A stretch of 64,000 bases of DNA from the NCBI RefSeq assembly GCF_002575655.3, contig NC_053035.3, positions 93,459,322 to 93,523,321 of the forward strand. The letters are read 5' to 3'. Below the pieces are notes generated by a model. It did not search any database. It had not been told where the DNA came from and saw nothing but the letters and a program-made list of their open reading frames with translations. This stretch comes from Aegilops tauschii subsp. strangulata (Eukaryota; Streptophyta; Magnoliopsida; Poales; Poaceae). Shown one piece after another: positions 33,229 to 43,097 of the stretch. Positions within the stretch are counted from its first letter, which is position 1; each line of letters opens with the position of its first letter. A program made the translations under genes and the position numbers.

Positions 33229-35475
33229 ATGTCTAGCGGCGCACCAACGGAGTTCGGTGAGCATAGTGTGGAGACCCACGCGAGGGAGACGGATCTCTCA
33301 GTGGTGTACACCATCGACCCGACCGTGGTGGACGACTACATCAACAGCATTGAGCAGTTGCTTGCTCGAGACAAGTACAAGGTGGTCGGCATCGACCTCC
33401 AGTACACCGCCGGTCGTCCCGGCATAGATAAGAAGGTTGCCGTCGCCCAGTTGTGCGTGCGCCATCATGTCCTCATCTACCACTACTGCATGGCCACAGA
33501 GCCTTGCGACAATTTCAACAGGTTTGTCAACAGCACCGACTACAAGTTCGCCACGGTGGAAACCAAAGACGATGTAAAAGCGCTCAGTGTTACGGGCTTG
33601 GCCTACAAGAACCTTATCGAAATCCGTGACCACTACAAGGTCTGGGGCAGCACGAAGCAGGACTCCCTGGTCGAACTAGTCTCGGCCATCATCGACCCCT
33701 ACTACGAAAAGATGAAGCGGGATGCCCAGAGAACAAGTCCCGTATCCTGGCACAAGGCCTGGATGCGGCAATGCGTGGAAAGGGTGATGCAGCAAAGTAG
33801 CGTAAGTATTTCCCTCAGTTTTTGAGAACCAAGGTATCAATCCAGTAGGAGGCCACGCACAAGTCCCTCGCACCTACACAAACAAATGAATCCTCGCAAC
33901 CAACGCAATAAAGGGGTTGTCAATCCCTTCACGGTCACTTACGAGAGTGAGATCTGATAGATATGATAAGATAATATTTTTGGTATTTTTATGATAAAGA
34001 TGCAAAGTAAAATAAAAGCAAAATAACAGGCAATGGAAATATCTTGTTGTTGAAAGATTAATATGATGGAAAATAGACCCGGGGGCAATAGGTTTCACTA
34101 GTGGCTTCTCTCATGAGCATAAGTATTACGATGGGTGAACAAATTACTGTTGAGCAATTGACAGAATTGAGCATAGTTATGAGAATATCTAGGTATGATC
34201 TTGTATATAGGCATCACGTCCGAGACTAGTAGACCGACTCCTGCCTGCATCTACAACTATTACTCCACACATCGACCGCTATCCAGCATGCATCTAGAGT
34301 ATTAAGTTCATAAGAACAGAGTAACGCTTTAAGCAAGATGACATGATGTAGAGGGATAAACTCTTGCAATATGATATAAACCCCATCTTGTTATCCTCGA
34401 TGGCAACAATACAATACGTGCCTTGCTGCCCCTACTGTCACTAGGAAAGGACACCGCAAGATTGAACCCAAAGCTAAGCACTTCTCCCATTGCAAGAAAG
34501 ATCAATCTAGTAGGCCAAACCAAACTGATAATTCGAAGAGACTTGCAAAGATAACCAATCATGCATAAAAGAATTCAGAGAAGATTCAAATATTGTTCAT
34601 AGATAAAATTGATCATAAACCCACAATTCACCGGTCTCAACAAACACACCGCAAAAGAAGATTACATCGAATAGATCTCCACAAGAGAGGGGGAGAACAT
34701 TGTATTGAGATCCGAAAAGACAGAAGAAGCCATCTAGCTAATAACTATGGACTTGAAGGTCTGAGGTAAACTACTCACACATCATGGAGAGGCTATGGTG
34801 TTGATGTAGAAGCCCTCCGTGATCGATGCCCCCTTCGGCGGAGCTCCGGAAAAGGCCCCAAGATGGGATCTCACGGGTACAGAAGGTTGCGGCGGTGGAG
34901 TTAGGTTTTTGGCTCCGTATTTGGTAGTTTGGGGGTACGTAGGTATATATAGGAGGAAGAAGTACGTCGGTGGAGCAACGTGGGGCCCACGAGGGTGGAG
35001 GGCGCGCCTTGGGGCGTAGGCGCGCCCCCTACCTCATGCCTTTCTGGTTGATGTCTTGACGTAGGGTCCAAGTCCTCTGGATCACGTTCGTTCCAAAAAT
35101 CACGTTCCCGAAGGTTTCATTCCGTTTGGACTCCGTTTGATATTCTTTTTCTGCAAAACTCTAAAACAGGCAAAAAACAGCAATTCTGGGCTGGGCCTCC
35201 GGTTAATAGGTTAGTCCCAAAAATAATATAAAAGTGTATAATAAAGCCCATTAATGTCGAAAACAGAATATAATATAGCATGGAACAATAAAAAATTATA
35301 GATACGTTGGAGACATATCAGGCAACTGGATGAGCCTCACCTCAGGTTCACGGCCAAGAGCGTGTACACATGCTACGAGATGCACAGGCGGATTGTTGAC
35401 ATCAGGAAGTGCCTCGTTACCCAAATCGACGAGCCCGGATCGAGCCACAAGCAGAGCAAGCGTCACAAGAATTAA
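33229..35475 (+). pseudogene. DEDD-type 3'-5' exonuclease-like gene of C1, split by a solo LTR
   Basis: Coding runs from ATG 33229 to 33771 (181 codons). It resumes after the solo LTR and one copy of the duplication at 35326, and continues to TAA 35473-35475, for 230 residues in total. VVGIDLQYT followed by VAVAQLCVRHHVLIYH matches the first motif of the WRN/RNase D-like fold. LAYKNLIEIRDHYKVWG and the DSLVELVSAIID helix match the middle of the plant family. Catalytic residues look lost: the usual Asp-x-Glu is Asp-x-Gln, and the last motif, usually with Tyr and Asp, reads FTAKSVYTCYE. It is therefore probably a non-catalytic nucleic-acid-binding relative. As it stands, translation would run into the LTR and stop at 33825. 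Confidence 0.65.
33772..35320 (-). mobile_element. Solo LTR of the A/B family inside the exonuclease-like gene
   Basis: The 1,549-bp sequence starts TGCGTGG and ends ATATCA on the plus strand. On the minus strand it opens TGATATGTCTCCAACG, like the LTRs of A and B. It is flanked by GGCAA at 33767-33771 and at 35321-35325. There is no internal region, so two LTRs have recombined to leave one. A minus-strand TATA box (TATATATA region near 34945) is retained. Confidence 0.9.
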
Positions 35476-36228
35476 ATGATGATCAGATGATCGTTTATGC
35501 TAGTTAATCATGCATGTAATATATAGTTTACTTTATTGGTGTGTGGAAATGTCATGTGTGTAGTAGCCACCTATGTAATTATGCATGTAATAGTTTACTT
35601 TGGTGTGTGCAAATGCCATGGTTGTAGTAGCCACCTATGTAAGTGGATGTTTAATTTGGTTATGCAACCATGTCCTTATAAGTGTGTATATAATTGTTGT
35701 TCTGTATGCAATCCCATCGCACAACACACACATCTTATCAGCAGCAACCGTCTGTGTTATTATTGGTCTTCGCACACATTTCTGATTACAGACCTGTTTG
35801 CCGCGTATCACACACATCTTGCTATATTTAACCATTTCTGTTCTCTTGTCTCAATACAAACAATTCATCCGTGTGAACCGCATGTCGTATATCGCACACA
35901 CCTTGAATCTGGCTGACCGTTTCTTTTGTGTTGCCTAATCACAAACAGTCCATCCGAGTGAACCGTATGCTGTATATCGCACACACCTTCATCTGGCTGC
36001 CCATTTCTTTTGTTCCTCCTCATCGCAAACAGTTAAGTGGAATGAACCGTATGCCCTGCATCGCACACGCAACTAAAACCTGCACCATGTTTGATGCGTC
36101 CGTCATCGCAAACTTTTTATACATTTCTGACGGTTTTCATACACCACCGTTTGCGATTATTGCATCGCACACAGTTTCTCGAAGGGTCTCTGATCGTAGT
36201 GTCGCGTTAGCAGCATCCTGCAGTAGTG
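35476..36228. repeat. Right subterminal repeat region of C1
   Basis: Dense with short repeated motifs (CATCGCACAC, ATATCGCACACACCTT, AACCGTATG, ACAAACAGT), ending at CAGTAGTG. It mirrors the left subterminal region at 6415-7278. The open frames here are by-products of the repeats. Confidence 0.6.
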
Positions 36229-37038
36229 CCGATTGCTTTCATTGTAATGATGAAGATGTTAAGATGCTTGGTGTTTATTCTATTGATTCCTTGTTTAATA
36301 ATGTTAAAATTGATGATAAGAGGACTGAATAAGAATCAACTTTAGCTAGAAGGCGTCCTCATAATTCAGAGGGTGTAAATCTTGTTGAAAAAATTGATAA
36401 AAGTGGGTTTGGAGAGGTTAAAACTTTAACTAGTGATGTGCCCACTCTTTTGGATTACAAAGAATTTAATTTTCTCTTTGATTGAATATATTTCTTTGTT
36501 GCAATCCATGCTAAATTCACCCAATGCCTATGAACAAAACAAAGCATTTACTAAATATATTGTAGAAGCGATGATGAAAGCTTTAGAAGAAAAGCTAGAA
36601 CTAGAGATTTCAATTCTTAGAAAATTATATGGTGAATGGGAGCCCACCATTAAAGTCAAGATAAAAAATTATGAGTGCTATGCTTTGTGTGATTTGGGTG
36701 CTAGTGTTTCCACGATTCTGAAATCTCTATGTGATGTGCTTAGTTTTACCAATATTGAGGAGTGTTCTCTTAACTTGCACTTGGCGGATTCTACTATTAA
36801 AAAGCCTTTGGGAAATGTTCTTATTCTTGCAAATAGGAACTATGTGCCCATAGATTTTATTATTCTTGATATGGATTGCAATCCGTCTTGTCTTATAATA
36901 CTTGGTAGGCCATTTTTACGAACTATAGGTGCCGTGATTGATATGAAAGAAAGGAATATTAAATTTCAGTTTCCTTTGAGAAAGGGTATGGAACACTTCC
37001 CTAGAACTAGAATTAAGCCACATATGAATCAATCATGA
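36229..37038 (+). pseudogene. Gag-pro continuation of element A: aspartic protease
   Basis: Sequence of element A resumes after C1. A frame reading CFHCNDEDVKMLGVYSI ends at TAA about 36330. A second frame runs 36433-37038 without an ATG at its head and holds an Athila-type retropepsin: YALCDLGASVSTI with the active-site Asp (Asp-Leu-Gly-Ala-Ser), then IILGRPFLRTIGAVID near the end. No RT follows; the remaining 2.4 kb to the LTR is non-coding. The interruptions between 36330 and 36480 look like frame lesions. Confidence 0.75.
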
Positions 37039-39504
37039 GGGCAAACTATGGAGCAAAAACTAAAGATGATAATACTTGAATCTATGCATTATGCCTAACT
37101 AGGGGCATAAAATGATAGCGCTTGTTGGGAGGCAACCCAATGAATAAAAAAAAATCTGTTATTCTTTCTGTTTTTGTGTGTTGACACAATTATGCTAATG
37201 TTATGATTGTGTTTTTATGTTTTAATTATTGTTTGTGCCAAGTAAAGCCTTTAGGGTCATGTTGGGTAACAGTTGATTTGATCCTGTTAAAAAATAGAAA
37301 CTTTTGCGCCCAGTTCTGGAATTTAAGTATTATCATTACACATGATTGATATACAAATTGCCTACGTTGTCCTAATTTTTCAGAATTTGTGGAGTTACAA
37401 AAGTATGGTCCAACTCCAGATTACTACAGATTGTTCTATTTTTGACAGATTCTGTTTTTGTTGCATTGTGTGCTTATTTTGAGGAATCTATGGATTGTAT
37501 CGAGGGGTATAAGCCATGGTAAAGTTAGAATACAGTATGTATAATGCAACAATAAAATATGAATGGGTTTGCAACAGTACTTAAAGTGGTAATTTGCTTT
37601 ATTATACTAACAGATCTCACAAAGGTTTTTGTTAAGTTTTGTGTGATTGAAGTTTTCAAGTTTTGGGTGGGATCACGATGGATGAAGGAATTAGGAGTGA
37701 AAAGAGTCTAAGGTTGGGGATGCCCATGGAACCCCAAGGCAATATTCAAGGAAGTACCAAGCAACTAAGCTTGGGGATTCCCCGGAAGGCATCCCCTCTT
37801 TCTTCTAACGACCATTGGTATTTTTCTTGGAGCTATATTTTTATTCGTCACATATCATGAGTTTTGCTTGGAGCGTCTTGTATTATATGAGTCTTTGCTT
37901 CTTTTTCTTTTTAATTTGTCGCAATCATCCTTGCTGGACACACCTATTGGAGAAAGCTATAATGATGCTATGATTTGTTAGAATTGCTCTATGTGCTTCA
38001 CTTAAATTTTTGGAGCTATATATGGAATTGCTCTAGTGCTTCACTTATATCTTTTTGAGCATGGTGGTTGCTTAAATTTGAAGAAATATCCTCTCATGCT
38101 TCACTTATATTATTTTGAGAGATGAAAATTTTAAAGAAATATTTGTGCTCTTTTTCTTCACTTCAATTTGTTTGAGAGCTTGTGTAAGCAATGGTAATAT
38201 ATGAAACTAGTCCCAAAGTGATAGATATTCAAGGGGGATAATAAAAAATATCATGAAGATCATTGGATATTAAAACTTGATTCCTTGCAATAGTTTTCCA
38301 TTATGGAGATAGTAATATGTGAGTCATGTTGGTGAGTAAGTATGCTTTAGGAAGAATATTGGCGTTAAGGTTTGTGATTCCCTATGCAAGCACGAAAGTC
38401 AATAGTTATGCAATGAATTTACATCCTACTTGTGGTGCATTATTCGGTGTTAGTTATGTTTAATGCTCGTTTATGATCGTTTTCGTTTCTTGGTTGGTTG
38501 CTTCTCAATCTACTTGCTATCCTCCATTTTTACTAAGCGGGAATACTGCTTGTGCATCCAAAATCCTAAAACCAAGTTGTGCCAAATGAGTCCACCATAC
38601 CTACCTATATGCGGTATTTCCATGTCGTTCCAAGTAAATTTGTATGTGCCAACTCTAATTTTCAAAATGAATTTCCTTTTTGTGTGCCCGTCCCGCTCAT
38701 GAAGCAACAGGGGGTGGCCAATATTTTTCCATGCTAGATGTGTTATTCTCAAGATGAGTGTTTATTCACTTGTCATTGCACGAGAGCATGGCCGGCAATA
38801 GGGATGCCCAATCCCGAATTGAAATAGAAATTTACTTTATGTTGTCAATAATAAATTCCTTGGAAAGTATTGGTATGGAAGGCACCCATGCATACGGCTA
38901 GCCACGGATTGTGAAAGAATGGTGGAAAAAGGAATACACTTTATTTTATGTTTGGGAACCGCCTATGATGTATCTAGCATGGAAAGTATTGGGAATTCTC
39001 GGCCGTTTTCGTTGTCGGGAAAAGCATGCCTCTCAAAACAATTTTATCTCTCAATTTAAGCTTTGATCTGTGGCACCTCTACAAATCTCTGGTTCCCTCT
39101 GCAAAGGGCCTATCTATTTAATTTTATGCATTTTTATTTTTTATTGACTCTCCGTCTTCTCTTATAAAGCACCAACCAGGGAGCACTATTGTCATACTGG
39201 AGCATTGGATGCAGCTGATATTTGAGTGTGTTCCATGAATGGATCAATGATTGAGCATAATGGGCTAGGGATAGCTTTCTTTAGTGTTGATATTTTTAAA
39301 GACATGGTTGCTTTTTGATATGCTTGAGTATTGAGGTCTTCATTTCAAATTATAGACTATTGCTTTGAATCATCTAAAGTCCAAATGTCCATGCTACAAA
39401 AGAAAAGAACATGTGATGAACATGATGGGTAGCATTCCACATCAAAAGTTCTATTTTTATCATTTACCTACTCGGGGACGAGCATGAATTGAGCTTGGGG
39501 ATGC
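37039..39504 (+). other. 3' non-coding internal region of element A, with polypurine tract
   Basis: AT-rich, with no supported gene. It begins with GGGAGGCAACCCAATG at about 37128; the reverse complement of the same segment occurs in element B near 56890, showing the elements are related. The polypurine-type GAGCTTGGGGATGC lies at about 39491-39504, directly before the 3' LTR. Short repeats of TGCTTCACTTATAT occur at 37995-38170. Confidence 0.65.
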
Positions 39505-39944
39505 TGATACGTCTCCAACGTATCTATAATTTCTAATTGTTCCATGCTATTAAAGTATCATTCTTGGGTGTTTTATACTCATTTACTAGCAACTTTATAT
39601 CATTTTTTGGGACTAACCTATTGACATAGTGCCCAATGCCAGTTGCTGTTTTTTGCTTGTTTTTTACTTCGCAGAAAATCAATACCAAAAGCAGTCCAAA
39701 TGCCATGAAACTTTTTGGAGAATTTTTTCTGCCCAGAAGACACCCAGGAGGCCCAAGACGTGCACCACAGGGGCCCACTAGGCACCAGGGCACACCAGGG
39801 CCACCAGGTGCACCCTGGTGGGTAGTGGGGCCCACATGGACCCGTCCACCATCTCTCAGGTCTATAAATACTCTAATATTCTAGAAACCCTAGGGGAATC
39901 GACGAAACACAATTCCAGCCCCTGTAAGTTCTAGAACCACGAGA
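39505..39944 (+). repeat. 3' LTR of element A, first part
   Basis: Begins TGATACGTCTCC and matches the 5' LTR from its start, including the TATA box at about 39861-39870. It is cut at 39944 by retrotransposon B and resumes at 59609. Confidence 0.88.
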
Positions 39945-41507
39945 TGCGTTGGTTTTCCCTCGAAGAGGAAAGGGTGATGCAGCAAAGTAGCGTAAGTATT
40001 TCCCTCAATTTTTGAGAACCAAGGTATCAATCCAGTAGGAGACAATGCACAAGTCACCTAGTACCTGCACAAACAATCAAGAACCTTGCAACCAACGCGA
40101 TAAAGGGGTTGTCAATCCCTTCACGGTCACTCGCAAAAGTGAGATCTAATAAAGATAGTAAGATAAATATTTTTGGTATTTTTCTTGTATAGATTGGAAA
40201 GTAAAGATTGCAAAATAAAATAAATAGGAAACTAGAATTGTAGATCGGAAACTTATATGATGTAAAATAGACCCGGGGGGCATAGGTTTTACTAGTGGCT
40301 TGTCTCAAGATAGCATGTATTACGGTGGGTGAACAAATTACTGCCGAGCAATTGTAGAAAAGCGCACAGTTATGAAGTTATCTAAGGCAATGATCATGAA
40401 TATAGGCATCACGTCCGTGTCAAGTAGACCGAAACGATTCTGCATCTACTGCTATTACTCCACACATCTACCGCTATCCAGCATGCATCTAGAGTATTAA
40501 GTTCAAAAGAACAGAGTAACGCATTAGGCAAGATGACATGATGTAGAGGGATAAACTCAAACAATATGATATAAACCCCATCTTTTTATCCTCGATGGCA
40601 ACAATACAATACGTGCCTTGCTGCCCCTACTGTAACTGGGAAAGGACACCACAAGATTGAACCCAAAGCTAAGCACTTCTCCTATTGCAAGACAGATCAA
40701 TCTAGTAGGCCAAACTAAAATGATAATTTGAAGAGACTTGCAAAGATATCAAATCATGCATATAAGAATTCAGAGAAGAACCAAATAATATTCATAGATA
40801 AACTTGTTCATAAATCCACAATTCATCGGATCTCAGCAAATACACCGCAAAAGAGTATTACATCAAATAGATCTCCAAGAACATCGAGGAGAACTTTGTA
40901 TTGAGAATCAAAGAGAGAGAAGAAGCCATCTAGCTAATAATTATGGACCCGAAGGTGTGTGGTAAACTACTCACACATCATCGGAGAGGCTATGGTGTTG
41001 ATGTAGAAGCCCTCCGTGATCGATTCCCCCTCCGGCAGAGCGGCAAAAAAGGCCCCAAGATGGGACCTCACGGGTACAGAAGGTTGCGGCGATGGAAAAG
41101 TGGTTCCGTGGCTCCCCCTGATGTTTCTAGGGTATAATAGTATATATGGGTGAAAGAAGTACGTCGGTGGAGCTCCGTGGGGCCCACGGGGGTGGGGGGC
41201 GCGCCTACCCCCTGGACGCGCCCTCCTGCCTCGTGGCCGCCTTGCGGAGTTCCAGACTTCAACTCCAAGTCTTCTGGATTGCTTTCGTTCCAAGAAAGAT
41301 CATCGCGAAGGTTTCATTCCTATTGGTATTCCTTTTCTGCAAAACACTGAAATAGGCAAGAAAACAGAAATTGGCACTGGGCCTTCGATTAATAGGTTAG
41401 TCCCAAAAATAATATAAGAGAGCATATTAAAGCCCATTAAACATCGAAAACAGATAATATAATAGCATGGAACAATCAAAAATTATAGATACATTGGAGA
41501 CGTATCA
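39945..41507 (-). repeat. 3' LTR of element B
   Basis: Nearly the same as 58044-59608. The minus strand starts TGATACGTCTCC at 41507 and ends at 39945. A TATATA box is present on the minus strand near 41140. Confidence 0.88.
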
Positions 41508-41990
41508 AGCATCCCCAAGCTTAATTCCTGCTCGTCCTCGAGTAGGTAAATGATAAAAACAGAATTTTTGATGTGGAATGCTACCTATCATAATTTTCAA
41601 TGCAATTTTCTTTATTGTGGCATGAATGTCCAGATCTGAAAGATTCAAGACAAAAGGTTAATATTGACATAAAAATAATAATACTTCAAGCATACTAACA
41701 AAGTAATCATGTCTTCTCTAAATAACATGGCCAAAGAAAGTTCATCCCTACAAAATCATATAGTTTAGCTATGCTCCATCTTCGTCACACAAAATGCTCA
41801 AATCATGCACAACCCCGATGACAAGCCAAGCAATTGTTTCATACTTTAGTATTCTCAAACTTTTTCAACTTTCACGCAATACATGAGAATGAGCCATGGA
41901 CATAGCACTACAGGTGGAATAGAATGGTGGTTGTGGAGAAGACAAAAAAGAGGAAGATGGTCTCACATCAACTAGGCGTATTAATGGGCT
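41508..41990 (-). other. Internal 3' part of element B
   Basis: AT-rich non-coding sequence. On the minus strand, the purine-rich AAGCTTGGGGATGC next to 41507 is the polypurine tract. The last three bases, GCT (41988-41990), are one copy of the C2 target-site duplication. Confidence 0.7.
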
Positions 41991-42007
41991 CACTACTAGA
42001 AAAAGGG

Positions 42008-42625
42008 CTATAGATGGGATTGACACTAATGGCGCACCAGACAAGCGGTGCGCCATTAGTATATACTAATGGCGCACCACCTTCTGATACGCCATTAGAG
42101 TTGAAACTACTAATGGCGCACCAGGCGCAGGGTGCGCCATTAGTATCAAATTTTTTTTAACTAGTGCGCCTGTCCAAACATACTAATGGCGCATCCAGAC
42201 ACAGTGCGCCATTACTAGTTGTAACTAGTAATGGCGCACCTGGCCCGGGGTGCGCCATTAGTATCAAATTTTTTTTAACTAGTGCGCCTGTCCAAACATA
42301 CTAATGGCGCATCCAGACACAGTGCGCCATTACTAGTTGTAACTAGTAATGGCGCACCTGTCCCAGGGTGCGCCATTAGTATCAATTTTTTTTAAACTAG
42401 TGCGCCTGTCCAAACATACTAATGGCGCATCCAGACACAGTGCGCCATTACTAGTTGTAACTAGTAATGGCGCACCTGGCCCAGGGTGCGCCATTAGTAT
42501 CAAAAGTTTTTTTTAACTAGTGCGCCTGTCCAAACATACTAATGGCGCACCACCAGAAGGTGCGCCATTAGTAACCTGGATTACTAATGGCGCATTTAGA
42601 GTTGGTGCGCCATTAGTAAGTGGGC
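42008..42625. repeat. Left subterminal repeat array of C2
   Basis: Many pairs of ACTAATGGCGCACC facing GGTGCGCCATTAGT form potential hairpins. Within it a 118-120 bp unit beginning CTAGTGCGCCTGTCC is repeated at about 42161, 42279, 42397 and 42517. The same core occurs at the right end (54330-54640). Such sites are the expected binding sites of the TnpA-type protein; this role is inferred. Confidence 0.8.
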
Positions 42626-43097
42626 AGCAACAAGATATTTTCGACAACCTCTCCTACCCACACTCACTTTCTCCCCACTTCATTCTCTCCACCTCCTCCT
42701 TGTCTCGGGTGCCTCCTCTTTTTCACCTCATTTCCACCATAGATTCATTCAATTTAAGTGGTTAAATTACCTTGTTTTGATAGGTAAGTAAGGGGGGAAG
42801 CTATATTTATGTTGTTCTCCCTACAACAATGTGCACATGCACTTTTTATGGCCTAGCTAGATCTATGTATGTTCGTGGTGTTGCATATGTTTGTGGTGTT
42901 GCATATGTGTTTGTGTTTGGAAGTGTACCGGTATTTGAAATGCGATAGTTGCCAATATTTTGCCGGAATGTTGATTCATTTCCGTTTCGGCGAGAATTTT
43001 GGCATTAAGCATTCTTTTTGGTCCTATTTTTAGGGAAAGTCATGCCAAATTTTTTCTTGGTTCTAAAATATCGTTTTGCTCTACCCCGCAGGCGACC
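42626..43097 (+). promoter_or_regulatory. Leader and 5'-UTR intron of the C2 transposase gene
   Basis: A CT-rich leader (about 42655-42740) is followed by a good donor, AG|GTAAGTAA at 42783/42784. An acceptor, CCCCGCAG, ends at 43091, implying an untranslated intron of about 308 bp. Sequence from about 42957 to 43060 resembles a segment upstream of the second gene (49540-49640). Splice sites are predicted by eye. Confidence 0.5.

Larger units (their letters stand above)
6415..36228 (+). mobile_element. CACTA-like DNA transposon C1 carrying cargo genes, itself nested
   Basis: The left end begins CACTGGTGCGCG at 6415 and the right end closes with CAGTAGTG at 36228, which reads CACTACTG on the other strand. 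Both ends sit within the gag-pro sequence of element A. Both borders are followed inward by many copies of motifs such as CATCGCACAC, ACCGTTTG and CAAACAGTT, as expected of CACTA subterminal repeats. The adjoining triplets are CTG on the left and CCG on the right, an imperfect 3-bp duplication. Without the chromovirus array and the solo LTR it is about 8.2 kb. I see no transposase gene, so it is probably non-autonomous. The terminal inverted repeat is weak beyond CACT, so the exact ends could be off by a few bases. Confidence 0.65.

Noticed and set aside
32639..33427. 262-codon plus-strand frame crossing the AT microsatellite
   Set aside because: It translates the (AT)n run as alternating Tyr/Ile and overlaps the start of the exonuclease-like gene in another frame.
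35536..36332. Cys/His-rich frames in the right end of C1
   Set aside because: They are produced by CACTA subterminal repeats such as ATCGCACACA, and the last one crosses the transposon border into element A.
42008..42625. Regularly spaced palindromes considered as a CRISPR-like array
   Set aside because: They are CACTA subterminal repeats at a transposon end in plant DNA. The spacers are themselves repeated and there is no cas gene.
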